A stretch of 64,000 nucleotides of DNA from Klebsiella electrica (lineage in GTDB: Bacteria; Pseudomonadota; Gammaproteobacteria; Enterobacterales; Enterobacteriaceae), in the NCBI RefSeq assembly GCF_006711645.1, contig NZ_CP041247.1:496001-560000 (forward strand), written 5' to 3'. This document shows, piece by piece, positions 10,079 through 23,980 of the stretch. The position numbers and the translations under genes were made by a program. Every line of letters starts with the position of its first letter. The stretch's first letter is position 1. Below the pieces are notes generated by a model that was not told where the DNA came from, ran no database searches, and saw only the letters and a program-made list of their open reading frames with translations.

Positions 10079-10641
10079 ATTGATTGCCCTTTGGCCTCAT
10101 CCAGCTTGCCCTGTGCCAATAGTAACAAATCGCAGACTTCGCGTACCGCCCCGCGTCCACCGTCGATTCGTGTAACATAATCCGCTCGCGGCAGCAGCAA
10201 CGGGTGCGCATCCGCCACCGCCACGCTTAAGCCGACCTCGGCCATCACCGGCCAGTCGATCAGGTCATCGCCGATGTAGGCCACTTCCTCCGGGCGAACG
10301 GCCAGCTTGCTCAATAATTCGCGGAATGCCAGCAGTTTATCGGACTGGCCCTGATACAGGTGCGTGATGCCCAGCGTCTGACAACGATCTTCTACCAGTT
10401 TAGCTTTTCGTCCGGTAATAATCGCCACTTCAATACCTGATGTCAGCGCACAGCGAATTCCGTAGCCGTCGCGAACGTTAAACGCCTTCAGCTCTTCACC
10501 GTTGTTGCCCATGTAGATCAGGCCATCGGACAGCACGCCGTCTACGTCGAGGATCAATAAACGGATCTTCGCCGCCCGATCGATAAATTCAGGGCTTACT
10601 GGCCCATAGCAGGTTTCCTGCAGAGCATCAGCATTATTCAT
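10075..10641 (-). CDS. kdsC: KDO 8-phosphate phosphatase KdsC
   Basis: This 188-residue HAD-superfamily phosphatase (C0 type, without a cap) hydrolyses 3-deoxy-D-manno-octulosonate 8-phosphate to KDO. The nucleophile and acid/base aspartates are Asp32 and Asp34 in LILDVDGVLSDG. HAD motif IV appears as AYIGDDLIDWPVM. It lies between kdsD and lptC, which joins KDO synthesis to LPS transport. Confidence 0.97.
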   Translation of the reverse strand: MNNADALQETCYGPVSPEFIDRAAKIRLLILDVDGVLSDGLIYMGNNGEELKAFNVRDGYGIRCALTSGIEVAIITGRKAKLVEDRCQTLGITHLYQGQSDKLLAFRELLSKLAVRPEEVAYIGDDLIDWPVMAEVGLSVAVADAHPLLLPRADYVTRIDGGRGAVREVCDLLLLAQGKLDEAKGQSI

Positions 10642-10655
10642 TATTTTATCCTTAC

Positions 10656-11642
10656 TTACACTACGCCTGCGCGCAGGAGATCGTGCATATGTACCACACC
10701 CAACAGACGGTCGCCATCGGCAACTAACACGCAGGTGATATGGCGAGATTGCATCAGGTTCAGCGCATCGACGGCAAGGATACCGGGACGAATGCGAATA
10801 CCGCCCGGCGTCATGACGTCGGCGATACGGGCATTACGCATATCGACGCCGGTATCAAACACCCGGCGCAGGTCGCCATCGGTGAAAATACCGATGATGT
10901 TCATGTCATCATCGCAGATAGCCGTCATGCCTAAATTTTTACGTGTGATTTCCAGCAGCGCATCACGCAGGGTGGCCTGCACATTGACGTGCGGGATTTC
11001 ATCACCCGTATGCATAATATCATTGACCCGCAACAGCAGCTTACGACCCAGTGCGCCGCCGGGGTGGGACAGCGCAAAATCTTCGGCGGTAAAGCCGCGC
11101 GCCTCCAGCAGGGCAACCGCCAGCGCATCGCCCATAACCAGTGCGGCAGTCGTGCTGGAGGTCGGCGCCAGCCCTAACGGACAGGCTTCTTTCTCTACCT
11201 TCACGCAAAGGTGGATGTCCGCCGCGCGCCCCATGCTGCTTTCCGGGCGGCTGGTCATGCAGATAAGCGACACCTGCTGGCGTTTAAGTACCGGAATCAG
11301 CGCCAGGATCTCGTTCGACTCGCCGGAGTTCGAGAGCGCGATAACCACATCCTTCGGTGTCACCATGCCTAAATCGCCGTGGGCCGCTTCGCCGGGGTGA
11401 ACGAAAAACGACGGCGTACCGGTGCTGGCAAAGGTGGCCGCCATTTTACGCCCGATATGGCCGGATTTGCCCATCCCCATCACCACGACTTTCCCCGCGC
11501 AGCGGAAGATCTTCTCGCAGGCATGGGTGAAATCTTCATTAATGTATCGATCGAGCTGAGCCAGACCTTCACGTTCAATTTCCAGAACTTCACGTCCTAC
11601 CCGTTGAAAGTCAAAATCCGTTGGCAAATCTATCTGCGACAT
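10656..11642 (-). CDS. kdsD: D-arabinose 5-phosphate isomerase KdsD
   Basis: This 328-residue enzyme converts ribulose 5-phosphate to arabinose 5-phosphate, the first step of KDO synthesis. An N-terminal SIS domain (KVVVMGMGKSGHIGRKMAAT, SNSGESNEI) is followed by two CBS domains from about residue 205. The start MSQIDLPTDF was chosen because it gives the family length; the frame extends six codons further to an ATG at 11660. It lies 14 bp after yrbG. Confidence 0.96.
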   Translation of the reverse strand: MSQIDLPTDFDFQRVGREVLEIEREGLAQLDRYINEDFTHACEKIFRCAGKVVVMGMGKSGHIGRKMAATFASTGTPSFFVHPGEAAHGDLGMVTPKDVVIALSNSGESNEILALIPVLKRQQVSLICMTSRPESSMGRAADIHLCVKVEKEACPLGLAPTSSTTAALVMGDALAVALLEARGFTAEDFALSHPGGALGRKLLLRVNDIMHTGDEIPHVNVQATLRDALLEITRKNLGMTAICDDDMNIIGIFTDGDLRRVFDTGVDMRNARIADVMTPGGIRIRPGILAVDALNLMQSRHITCVLVADGDRLLGVVHMHDLLRAGVV

Positions 11643-11656
11643 AATCTTATCCCGAT

Positions 11657-12634
11657 TCATTCAACGAAGAGCGGTGCTGCCCAGTACAGCATCGCCAACC
11701 AAACCACAAAACCGCCGACCAGCAGCGCGCCGACCAGGCGACCGGGTTGCCATTTGCGACGCCAGCATAGCAGGGCGAATATCACGCTGACGAACAGCAT
11801 CACGGCGTAGTCGCGCGTAAAGGCCTCCGGCGCGAACGCTCCCGGGGCGATCAGTGCCGGTAATCCGAGAACGAGGGCGATATTCAGGATATTCGCGCCA
11901 ATAATATTCCCGATAGCGATATCGTCTTCCCCTTTTCGCGCCCCGGCTATCGTCGTCGCCAGTTCCGGCAGGCTGGTGCCGATCGCCACCACCGTTAAGC
12001 CGACGGTGAGTTCGCTGATAGCGAAGTAGTTTGCCAGCACGGTAGCATTATCCACGACCATGCGGGTTGCCATAGGCATCACAATCATGGCTACGCCCAG
12101 CCAGAGCAGGGCCACGGGAAGCGAGCCTTCCCGCGGAAGCTCCGCCATCTGTTCCCGGGTCAGGCTATCGCTGCCCTGACGCTCCGACAGCCGGGCGATT
12201 TTAATCGTAAACAGCAGCCACAGCAGGGCGAGCGCCAGTAAGAAAAGGCCGTCCATACGCGACAGTTGCCCATCGTACAGCACAAAGCTTGCCAGCAAAC
12301 TGACCAGCAACATTAACGGTAACTCGCGGCGCAGGATATCAGAATGCACGGTAAATGGACGCAACAAGGCAGCGAGGCCGAGTATTAATAATATATTGGT
12401 AATATTGGATCCGAGCGCCGTGCCGATCGCCAGATCGGTCTGTCCGTGCAGAGATGCGGCGGCGGAAACGATGATCTCCGGCAGGCTGGTACCGATACTG
12501 ACCACCGTCATGCCGATGATAAGCGGCGGGATCCCTATCATGCGGCAAAGTATTGAAGCGGCGTAAACCAGACGATCGGCGCTGTAGACTACCAGCAGTA
12601 AACCAATTATTAACAGAGCCGTCGCTAAAAGCAT
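11657..12634 (-). CDS. yrbG: Inner-membrane Na+/Ca2+ exchanger family protein YrbG
   Basis: This is a 325-residue CaCA-family antiporter with about ten membrane segments arranged as two inverted alpha repeats. The repeat signatures GTSLPEIIVSA and GTSLPELATTI are both present, and each is preceded by a glycine-rich TVVSIG or TVVAIG turn. In E. coli it is dispensable and its physiological ion is not firmly established. It is the promoter-proximal gene of the kds-lpt-rpoN cluster and is divergent from mlaF. Confidence 0.94.
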   Translation of the reverse strand: MLLATALLIIGLLLVVYSADRLVYAASILCRMIGIPPLIIGMTVVSIGTSLPEIIVSAAASLHGQTDLAIGTALGSNITNILLILGLAALLRPFTVHSDILRRELPLMLLVSLLASFVLYDGQLSRMDGLFLLALALLWLLFTIKIARLSERQGSDSLTREQMAELPREGSLPVALLWLGVAMIVMPMATRMVVDNATVLANYFAISELTVGLTVVAIGTSLPELATTIAGARKGEDDIAIGNIIGANILNIALVLGLPALIAPGAFAPEAFTRDYAVMLFVSVIFALLCWRRKWQPGRLVGALLVGGFVVWLAMLYWAAPLFVE

Positions 12635-12845
12635 CTAAAGTCCTTTCTTCAGGTATAATCGTCGATTCGCTGTACCGATCCATCTGCAGCGTAACGAATT
12701 CTTAATTTTGACTTTATGTTTGTCAAAAGTAAAACAAATGCCAGCTTTCGCTAACCCGTGCAGGTAAGATTCTGTAAAAATGTTGGGTTTGTGGCGAAGG
12801 TACGCGCCATGCTTAGCCCGGGGGATGTTTAGTAAGGATGATTTT
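12635..12845. promoter_or_regulatory. Divergent yrbG/mlaF intergenic region
   Basis: This 211-bp gap separates the divergent kds-lpt and mla operons and must hold promoters for both. It is more AT-rich than its flanks around 12690-12740. No hexamer pair was convincing enough to mark. Confidence 0.5.
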
Positions 12846-14446
<1,601 letters not shown>

Positions 14447-14450
14447 GTTC

Positions 14451-15002
14451 ATGCAAACGAAAAAAAGTGAAATCTGGGTAGGTGTGTTCTTACTGGTTGC
14501 GTTGCTGGCGGCGTTGTTTGTCTGTCTCAAAGCCGCCAACGTGACCTCTTTACGTAGCGAGCCGACGTATCGGATCTATGCCACCTTTGACAATATTGGC
14601 GGGCTGAAGGCGCGTTCTCCGGTCCGTATTGGCGGTGTGGTCGTGGGCCGGGTGGCGGATATCACGCTTGACCCGAAAACCTACCTGCCGCGCGTGGCGC
14701 TCGATATTGATGAGAGCTACAACCATATTCCTGATTCCAGCTCGCTGGCTATTCGTACCTCAGGTCTGCTGGGAGAGCAGTATCTGGCGCTGAATATCGG
14801 TTTCGACGATCCGGAACTGGGGACGTCTATCCTTAAAGACGGCAGCACGATTCAGGACACCAAGTCCGCCATGGTTCTGGAAGACCTGATTGGTCAGTTC
14901 CTTTATAGCAGTAAGGGCGGTGACAATAAGAATTCTGGCGATGATCCGGCAGCGGCAGAGAGTCATACTAGCGCGACGCCACCGGCCGCCACGACGCATT
15001 AA
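14451..15002 (+). CDS. mlaD: MCE-domain phospholipid transporter subunit MlaD
   Basis: This 183-residue protein has a single N-terminal membrane anchor (residues 8-28) and a periplasmic MCE domain. It forms a hexameric ring that guides phospholipid between MlaE and MlaC. The domain core is TFDNIGGLKARSPVRIGGVVVGR and RTSGLLGEQYLAL. The start MQTKKSEIWVG matches the family; the open frame to 14436 would overlap mlaE. The C-terminal tail is Ala/Thr-rich and low in complexity. Confidence 0.96.
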   Translation: MQTKKSEIWVGVFLLVALLAALFVCLKAANVTSLRSEPTYRIYATFDNIGGLKARSPVRIGGVVVGRVADITLDPKTYLPRVALDIDESYNHIPDSSSLAIRTSGLLGEQYLALNIGFDDPELGTSILKDGSTIQDTKSAMVLEDLIGQFLYSSKGGDNKNSGDDPAAAESHTSATPPAATTH

Positions 15003-15020
15003 TTTCAGGAGAGACACCCT

Positions 15021-15656
15021 ATGTTTAAACGCTTACTGATGATCGCCATGCTGGTGATTGCTCCCTTGACGGCTGCTACGGCGGCGGATCAGTCCAACCC
15101 CTATAAACTGATGAACGAAGCGGCGCAGAAAACCTTCGATCGTCTGAAAAATGAACAGGCGAAGATTCAGGCTAACCCGAACTATCTGCGTGATATCGTT
15201 GACCAGGAGCTGATGCCGTATGTTCAGGTGAAGTATGCCGGCGCGCTGGTTCTGGGCCGCTATTATAAAGATGCGACGCCAGCGCAGCGCGAAGCCTACT
15301 TTGTCGCCTTTCGCGAATACCTGAAGCAGGCCTATGGCCAGGCGCTGGCGATGTATCATGGCCAGACCTATCAGATTGCTCCGGAACAACCGCTGGGCGA
15401 TGCGACGATCATCCCTATCCGCGTGACGATCGTCGATCCGAATGGCCGCCCTCCGGTACGGCTGGATTTCCAGTGGCGTAAAAACACCCAGACTGGCAAC
15501 TGGCAGGCTTACGATATGATTGCCGAAGGGGTCAGCATGATCACCACCAAACAAAATGAGTGGAGCGATCTGCTGCGCACCAAAGGCGTTGATGGCCTGA
15601 CCGCGCAACTGAAAGCGATCTCCGCGCAGCCGATCACGCTGGAACAGAAAAAATAA
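15021..15656 (+). CDS. mlaC: Periplasmic phospholipid-binding protein MlaC
   Basis: This is a 211-residue secreted lipid-binding protein (Tol_Tol_Ttg2 family) that shuttles phospholipid across the periplasm between MlaA-porin and MlaFEDB. The signal peptide [20 protein letters not shown] ends near residue 21 at TAAAA. The body includes the conserved [20 protein letters not shown] segment. An AGGAGAG ribosome-binding site precedes the start. The stop codon overlaps the mlaB start (TAATG). Confidence 0.97.
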   Translation: MFKRLLMIAMLVIAPLTAATAADQSNPYKLMNEAAQKTFDRLKNEQAKIQANPNYLRDIVDQELMPYVQVKYAGALVLGRYYKDATPAQREAYFVAFREYLKQAYGQALAMYHGQTYQIAPEQPLGDATIIPIRVTIVDPNGRPPVRLDFQWRKNTQTGNWQAYDMIAEGVSMITTKQNEWSDLLRTKGVDGLTAQLKAISAQPITLEQKK

Positions 15657-15946
15657 TGACCGGGCAGCTGAGCTGGACTCGCGACGGCGAGCGACTGGCG
15701 CTGCACGGGGAGCTGGACCAGGATCTGCTGGTCCCGCTGTGGGAAGCCCGTGCGCAGGCGACCGAGGGCGTGTCGACTATCGACCTGAGCGCGCTGACCC
15801 GGGTGGATACCGCCGGCCTGGCGCTGCTGGTGCATTTTGTGGCCTTAATTCGCCACCAGGGTCTGGAAGCGACACTGACTGGCAAGAGCGACAACCTGCA
15901 AACTTTAGTCAGTCTTTACAACCTTCCCGCCGATATGATCCCATAA
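15656..15946 (+). CDS. mlaB: STAS-domain subunit MlaB
   Basis: This is a 96-residue STAS-domain protein that binds MlaF and is needed for assembly and activity of the transporter. The STAS core is seen in IDLSALTRVDTAGLALLVHF, including the conserved Asp-Thr pair. It is the last gene of mlaFEDCB and is followed by a strong intrinsic terminator. Confidence 0.96.
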   Translation: MTGQLSWTRDGERLALHGELDQDLLVPLWEARAQATEGVSTIDLSALTRVDTAGLALLVHFVALIRHQGLEATLTGKSDNLQTLVSLYNLPADMIP

Positions 15947-15978
15947 TTTTTCAGTGTGTTACTGCTGAGGTTATCCTG

Positions 15979-16012
15979 AAAGCCCCATCAATATCTTCGA
16001 TGGGGCTTTTTG
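15979..16012 (+). terminator. Intrinsic terminator of mlaFEDCB
   Basis: AAAGCCCCATC pairs with GATGGGGCTTT around a short loop and is followed by a T run, 33 bp after the mlaB stop. Confidence 0.92.
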
Positions 16013-16082
16013 CTTATTTAAGACCGCGTCACTTTCCTCTAAGATGTTGGGCTATTTTCACTACCAGATAAAATTTGAACCC

Positions 16083-16337
16083 ATGGAAAATCATGAAATT
16101 CAGACCGTGCTGATGAACGCACTCTCCCTTCAGGAAGTCCACGTCTCTGGCGATGGCAGTCACTTTCAGGTTATTGCTGTGGGTGAGATGTTTGACGGCA
16201 TGAGCCGGGTAAAAAAACAGCAGGCTGTCTACGCTCCGCTGATGGAATACATTGCCGACAACCGCATTCATGCTCTGTCGATCAAAGCGTTTACCCCGCA
16301 AGAATGGGCCCGGGACCGCAAACTCAACGGCTTTTAA
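16083..16337 (+). CDS. ibaG: BolA-family protein IbaG
   Basis: This is an 84-residue BolA/YrbA-type protein, linked in E. coli to acid stress and to Fe-S and glutaredoxin partners. The family core is [27 protein letters not shown], ending in the conserved [11 protein letters not shown] tail. [11 protein letters not shown] is the chosen start; upstream in-frame codons are not conserved. murA follows after 54 bp, the normal arrangement. Confidence 0.95.
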   Translation: MENHEIQTVLMNALSLQEVHVSGDGSHFQVIAVGEMFDGMSRVKKQQAVYAPLMEYIADNRIHALSIKAFTPQEWARDRKLNGF

Positions 16338-16376
16338 GCTGCAGGGATGTTCCCCGCAGCGTATGTGAATTCTTAA

Positions 16377-17651
<1,275 letters not shown>

Positions 17652-17663
17652 ATCTGTAGTGAT

Positions 17664-17700
17664 AACAGCCCCTTGACGTGTGTCCTGGGGCTGTTTTTTA
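17664..17700 (+). terminator. Intrinsic terminator after murA
   Basis: AACAGCCCC and GGGGCTGTT form a stem around a roughly 13-nt loop and are followed by a T run, 12 bp after the murA stop. The arms could also serve the convergent sfsB transcript. Confidence 0.9.
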
Positions 17701-17730
17701 TTCCGTTCTGTTTCACTTAGCGAACCGTCT

Positions 17731-18003
17731 TCATACACTCTCTTTCTTCTGGCGTATCATCTGCGTTCTGTCGATAAACTGATGTGTCTCCGGGTCATGA
17801 TAGCGTGAGGGCCAGATAACCCACGGCTTGGTATCCAGCGCATGAGCAATGATCAGTTCGCCTTTTGGCCATGGCCGGGTCAATGCATTCGCCAGCGTTG
17901 AAGAACTCAAACCGTTACGCCGCGACTCCGCTGCCAGCGACGTCCCTTTTTTGCGCAGTCCGGCAATGATGTCTGCCGGATGCCAGTCGATGAACTTTTC
18001 CAT
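17731..18003 (-). CDS. sfsB: Ner/Nlp-family DNA-binding protein SfsB
   Basis: This 90-residue helix-turn-helix protein resembles phage Mu Ner and E. coli SfsB (Nlp), which has been reported to affect maltose metabolism. The HTH is SLAAESRRNGLSSSTLANAL, and WPKGELIIAHALDT and VIWPSRY are characteristic. It stands alone between the murA terminator and ispB. Phage ancestry of the family is known; base composition here is not unusual. Confidence 0.93.
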   Translation of the reverse strand: MEKFIDWHPADIIAGLRKKGTSLAAESRRNGLSSSTLANALTRPWPKGELIIAHALDTKPWVIWPSRYHDPETHQFIDRTQMIRQKKESV

Positions 18004-18203
18004 AAATTCTCCTGGTGGTGATAATCCCGTTTGCCTGATATGTGAGCAACGGAATGACTATACTCCCAGGTTTAATTAAGTTCTAACAAGTTCTTGTAAG
18101 GTGTCTCAATATTCGGAATATACCAGGATAAAAGACATTTCGCGAATTTTACTGGAACTTCTGGGGCGTTCCCGCGCCGGGCACGGGAACGGGGCTGGGG
18201 GGA

Positions 18204-19175
18204 TCAGTGGTCGCGCTGAACCGCGATATGGGCAAGACCGATAAGCGCTTCACGCCACGGGGAATCCGGTAATACCTGAAGTACAGCAATGGCTTTGTCC
18301 GCTTCCTCTTCCGCGCGTTTACGGGTCCACTCCAGGGAACCGCAGGTCGCCATCGTCTCGAGAACCGCCTCAAGAAGGTGACGCCCGTTGCCTTGCTCAA
18401 TCGCGCCGCGAATCATCGCTGACTGCTCCGGAGTACCGTGACGCATGGCATGCAATAACGGTAAGGTCGGTTTGCCTTCGTTCAGGTCATCACCCACGTT
18501 TTTGCCGAGGCGCTCGCCGTCAGAACTGTAGTCCAGTAAATCGTCGATCAGCTGGAATGCCGTGCCGAGATAACGACCATAATCCTGCAGCGCTTGCTCC
18601 TGTTCGGTGGTACAACCCGCCAGGATGCCGGAACACTGCGCGGCGGCTTCAAACAGGCGGGCAGTTTTGCTGTAAATGACCCGCATATAGTTTTCTTCAG
18701 TGATGTCCGGGTCGTTGACGTTCATCAACTGCAGCACTTCGCCCTCGGCAATGACGTTAACGGCTTTAGACATCACTTCCAGCACTTTTAGCGAGCCGAG
18801 GCTGGTCATCATCTGGAAAGAGCGGGTATAGATAAAATCACCAACCAGCACGCTGGCCGCGTTGCCAAAAGCGGCGTTTGCCGTCGCCTTGCCGCGGCGC
18901 ATATCGGATTCATCAACGACATCATCATGCAGCAAGGTAGCGGTATGAATAAATTCGATCAGTGCGGCAATAGTGACATGCGCCTCGCCCTGGTAACCCA
19001 CTGCCCGGGCAGCAAGAACCGCAATCATCGGACGAATACGTTTACCGCCTCCGCTAACGATGTAATAGCCTAATTGATTGATAAGCTGAACATCTGAGTC
19101 AAGTTGCTCAAGGATTGTCGCATTGACACCCGCCATATCCTGCGCGGTTAACTCATTGATTTTTTCTAAATTCAT
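18204..19175 (-). CDS. ispB: Octaprenyl diphosphate synthase IspB
   Basis: This is a 323-residue trans-polyprenyl synthase that makes the octaprenyl side chain of ubiquinone-8 and menaquinone-8. The first Asp-rich motif is DDVVDESD at residues 84-91, and the second is LIDDLLDYSSDGERLGK. SGGGKRIRPM is the basic substrate-binding motif. It is divergent from rplU. Its product feeds the quinone pathway in which ubiT, ubiU and ubiV act, also in this window. Confidence 0.98.
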   Translation of the reverse strand: MNLEKINELTAQDMAGVNATILEQLDSDVQLINQLGYYIVSGGGKRIRPMIAVLAARAVGYQGEAHVTIAALIEFIHTATLLHDDVVDESDMRRGKATANAAFGNAASVLVGDFIYTRSFQMMTSLGSLKVLEVMSKAVNVIAEGEVLQLMNVNDPDITEENYMRVIYSKTARLFEAAAQCSGILAGCTTEQEQALQDYGRYLGTAFQLIDDLLDYSSDGERLGKNVGDDLNEGKPTLPLLHAMRHGTPEQSAMIRGAIEQGNGRHLLEAVLETMATCGSLEWTRKRAEEEADKAIAVLQVLPDSPWREALIGLAHIAVQRDH

Positions 19176-19335
19176 CGCAAAAGCCGGGCCACATGTCCTG
19201 TTACCGCGAATCCAGGTGGGTTCACAGAAGGATTAAGATAGAATTAAACGAAGCTATGATTGTACTGAAAAATTGCCATAGATAAACGTTAGCGTGAAAG
19301 TTGTGTTTTTTTTCTGCGTTGATCGCTAATCGCTC

Positions 19336-19364
19336 TTGTCAAAGGCTCGCGTTTTGCGTAATAT
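19336..19364 (+). promoter_or_regulatory. Sigma-70 promoter of rplU-rpmA
   Basis: TTGTCA at 19336-19341 and TAATAT at 19359-19364 are separated by exactly 17 bp. They lie about 72 bp upstream of the rplU start. The stretch that follows the -10 (CGCGCCCTATT) is GC-rich, like a stringent discriminator. Confidence 0.8.
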
Positions 19365-19390
19365 TCGCGCCCTATTGTGAATATTTATAG

Positions 19391-19747
<357 letters not shown>

Positions 19748-19766
19748 GACCTGAGGAGAGATTTAA

Positions 19767-20024
<258 letters not shown>

Positions 20025-20049
20025 GTTTTTCGTGGTCCGGTAACGGATT

Positions 20050-20079
20050 AAAGCCCCGCAACGTGTTGCGGGGCTTTTT
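20050..20079 (+). terminator. Intrinsic terminator after rpmA
   Basis: AAAGCCCCGCAA pairs with TTGCGGGGCTTT and is followed by T residues, 25 bp after the rpmA stop. Some read-through probably feeds yhbE-obgE. Confidence 0.92.
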
Positions 20080-20119
20080 ACATTAGAATCCCGGATATTT
20101 TTCTGCAGGGAAAACGGGT

Positions 20120-21085
20120 ATGAAGCAGCAGGCCGGCATTGGCATTGTTTTGGCGCTCACCACCGCGATGTGCTGGGGGGCACTGCCCATTGCCATGAAG
20201 CAGGTCCTTGAAGTGATGGAACCGCCGACGGTGGTGTTTTATCGCTTTCTGATGGCAAGCATCGGCCTTGGCATAATCCTCGCTATCAGAGGTAGACTGC
20301 CGCCGCTGCGCCTGTTTCGCAAACCGCGCTGGCTGGTGCTGCTGGCCATTGCGACGGGCGGCCTGTTTGGTAACTTCATTCTGTTCAGTTCTTCCCTGCA
20401 ATATCTTAGCCCCACGGCGTCTCAGGTGATCGGCCAGCTATCTCCGGTCGGCATGATGGTGGCCAGCGTATTCATCCTTAAGGAGAAAATGCGCGGTACC
20501 CAGGTTGTGGGAGCCTTGATGTTGATTTGCGGGCTGGTGATGTTCTTTAACACCAGCCTGATTGAGATTTTTACCCGCCTGACGGATTACACGTGGGGGG
20601 TAATTTTTGGCGTTGCAGCGGCTGCGGTCTGGGTCAGCTACGGCGTCGCGCAAAAGGTGTTATTACGCCGCCTGGCGTCACAGCAGATCCTCTTTTTGCT
20701 GTACACTTTATGTACGATAGCGTTGCTGCCGCTGGCGACGCTCTCGCAGGTTCTGGCGTTAAGCCACTGGCAGCTGGCGTGCCTGATTTTCTGTGGGTTA
20801 AATACCCTGGTAGGCTACGGTGCGCTGGCGGAAGCCATGGCGCGCTGGCAGGCAGCTCAGGTGAGCGCGTTGATTACCTTAACGCCTTTGTTTACGCTGC
20901 TTTTTTCAGATTTATTATCACTGGCCTGGCCCGATGTTTTCGCCAGACCGATGTTAAACCTGTTAGGTTATCTCGGTGCGTTTGTCGTGGTTGCGGGCGC
21001 GATGTATTCCGCCATAGGCCACCGTCTTTGGGGTGGCTTACGTAAGCGTGAAGCGGTTGTACCGCTGCCCCGCTCAGGCGAATGA
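20120..21085 (+). CDS. yhbE: EamA/DMT-family transporter YhbE
   Basis: This is a 321-residue drug/metabolite transporter-superfamily protein with about ten membrane segments and two EamA repeats (residues ~8-145 and ~160-300). The substrate is unknown. GGGAAAACGGGT precedes the ATG. The conserved rpmA-yhbE-obgE order suggests co-transcription. The C-terminal tail GLRKREAVVPLPRSGE is polar. Confidence 0.93.
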   Translation: MKQQAGIGIVLALTTAMCWGALPIAMKQVLEVMEPPTVVFYRFLMASIGLGIILAIRGRLPPLRLFRKPRWLVLLAIATGGLFGNFILFSSSLQYLSPTASQVIGQLSPVGMMVASVFILKEKMRGTQVVGALMLICGLVMFFNTSLIEIFTRLTDYTWGVIFGVAAAAVWVSYGVAQKVLLRRLASQQILFLLYTLCTIALLPLATLSQVLALSHWQLACLIFCGLNTLVGYGALAEAMARWQAAQVSALITLTPLFTLLFSDLLSLAWPDVFARPMLNLLGYLGAFVVVAGAMYSAIGHRLWGGLRKREAVVPLPRSGE

Positions 21086-22279
<1,194 letters not shown>

Positions 22280-22356
22280 GTTGCTGGAGCGCCCCGGTAT
22301 ATTGCCGATCGGGGCGACGCTGCCCGGATATGCCGGAAAGCGCTTCAGAACGCACG

Positions 22357-22386
22357 AAAAAGGGCCGCATCTGATGCGGCCCTTTT
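22357..22386. terminator. Bidirectional terminator between obgE and dacB
   Basis: AAAAGGGCCGCAT pairs with ATGCGGCCCTTTT, with A residues on one side and T residues on the other, so it can stop transcripts from both convergent genes. Confidence 0.9.
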
Positions 22387-22389
22387 GTC

Positions 22390-23823
22390 TTAGTTGTTCT
22401 GGTACAAATCCTTATATAACCGACTCTCGAAGCGTACCAGCGGGATCCGGCGGTTGCGCTGATCCGCAGGCGGTACCGCATATCCTGACAGATATTGTAC
22501 GAAGGCGATTTTTTGCCCGCTGGCGGCGGTGATGAAGCCTGCGAGGTTGTAAACGCCCTGCAGAGAACCGGTTTTGGCCGACACTTTACCATCAACGCCT
22601 GCCTGATTCAGGCCAGCGCGATACTGTAGCGAGCCATCGTGGCCAGCCAGCGGCAGCATCGAGATGAAGTTGAGTTCATTATCGTGCTGGGCGATATATT
22701 GCAGCACCTGCATCATGGTCGCCGGCGCAATCAGGTTATGCCGCGACAGACCGGAACCGTCGGCGATAATCGTATTACCCAGATCGATGCCGGCCTGTTG
22801 GCGCAGGATCTGGCGTACCGCATCCGAACCGGCGCGCCAGGTTCCCGGTACGCCGAGACGAGCGTGACCGATGGTGCGAAAGACGGTGTCCGCAATCATG
22901 TTGTCTGATTTTTTTAACATGATCCGCAGGAGATCGTGCAGCGGAGCTGATTGTGTGGTAGCCAGCACGGTTCCCGGATCGTTCGCCAGAGTCTGGCGCA
23001 GCAGCGTCCCGCTATAGGTAATCCCCGCCTGGGTCAGTTCGGACTTCAGGATCGCGCCAGCATAGCTCGCGCCGTCCTGAATGGCGAAAGCCAGCGGTAA
23101 AGGCTCGCTACGCTGTGGCAGACAACCCGTCAGGGTGTAACGGTTCAGGTCGCCTGTCACCACGTCGAGTTCGCAGTACTGAGCCTCGGCGGAGCCGCGG
23201 GCCAGCGTTCTCACCTGGCTAAACATCGTCACCGGGTAGTACGACGCGACGCGAATAAAGGCCAGATCGCCAGGTTTCTGTGCGCTATAAAGTGAGATAG
23301 AAAAACAGTTACGATCGACGATAGCGGCCGCCGGTGGGGCGCTAAAGCATTGGGTCATGTCGTTCCACGGCCAGCCTGGGGCCATGTCATGGCTGGCGAA
23401 GACCGAGGTATCAATCAACACGTTCCCCTCGATCCGCTGGACGCCTGCTTTTTTTAGCGTTGCCACCATATTGCGAATATCCTGACGTTTCAGCGTCGGA
23501 TCGCCGCCAAAACGGGCTATCAGGTCGCCTTTTAGCACGCCGCCTTCAAGGCTGCCTTTGGTTTCCAGCGTGGTGGTAAAACGAAAGTTCGGCCCGAGCT
23601 GCAGCAGAGCGGCCAGCGCGGTTATCACCTTCTGGGTACTGGCGGGGAGCGCCATTTGCTGACTGTGGAAGTCTATCTCCGGCGTCGGGGAGCCAACCTT
23701 CTGCGCCATGAAGGCGAGGTTAGCACCTGCAGGAAGCTGGGTGATATATTCGTCAATGTTCGCCGCCTGAGCGCTGAGCGCTATACCGGCAGTCAATCCG
23801 ATGATAAATCTGGGAAATCGCAT
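22390..23823 (-). CDS. dacB: D-alanyl-D-alanine carboxypeptidase/endopeptidase DacB (PBP4)
   Basis: This is a 477-residue periplasmic class C penicillin-binding protein that cleaves peptidoglycan cross-links. The signal peptide ends near residue 20 (IALSAQA). The three active-site motifs are Ser62-Thr-Gln-Lys65, SDN in KKSDNMI, and KTG in SAKTGSL. A large insert between the first two motifs is normal for PBP4. It is divergent from greA. Confidence 0.97.
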   Translation of the reverse strand: MRFPRFIIGLTAGIALSAQAANIDEYITQLPAGANLAFMAQKVGSPTPEIDFHSQQMALPASTQKVITALAALLQLGPNFRFTTTLETKGSLEGGVLKGDLIARFGGDPTLKRQDIRNMVATLKKAGVQRIEGNVLIDTSVFASHDMAPGWPWNDMTQCFSAPPAAAIVDRNCFSISLYSAQKPGDLAFIRVASYYPVTMFSQVRTLARGSAEAQYCELDVVTGDLNRYTLTGCLPQRSEPLPLAFAIQDGASYAGAILKSELTQAGITYSGTLLRQTLANDPGTVLATTQSAPLHDLLRIMLKKSDNMIADTVFRTIGHARLGVPGTWRAGSDAVRQILRQQAGIDLGNTIIADGSGLSRHNLIAPATMMQVLQYIAQHDNELNFISMLPLAGHDGSLQYRAGLNQAGVDGKVSAKTGSLQGVYNLAGFITAASGQKIAFVQYLSGYAVPPADQRNRRIPLVRFESRLYKDLYQNN

Positions 23824-23907
23824 AATCTCGCGCTAACAACCTGAAACCGAGCCGTCATACTACGGTGCAATACCCTGTAAAGTAAACGATGACCCATAGT
23901 GAACTTC

Positions 23908-23980
23908 AGGGTAAAATACGTATCAAATTGAAAATTGCTGCTGACCTGGGGAATGTTTTCCGGGTTGGTTTTCTTTTTGC
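23908..23980 (+). ncRNA. Possible GraL-like leader RNA of greA
   Basis: The 235-bp dacB/greA gap contains TAAAAT at about 23911. Further down, an imperfect hairpin (CCTGGGGAA with TTTTCCGGG, allowing G-U pairs) is followed by a T-rich tract ending near 23979. In E. coli the greA leader is terminated early to give the sRNA GraL, and this layout fits. No start site is proven and the stem is weak, so it is a homology-by-position call. Confidence 0.4.

Noticed and set aside
12780..12845. Extension of mlaF to an upstream ATG at 12780
   Set aside because: The added residues are not family-like, and a good ribosome-binding site lies just before ATG 12846.
17731..18003. sfsB as a prophage remnant
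   Set aside because: The family is Ner-like, but the gene is in its normal enterobacterial place and no other phage gene is nearby.
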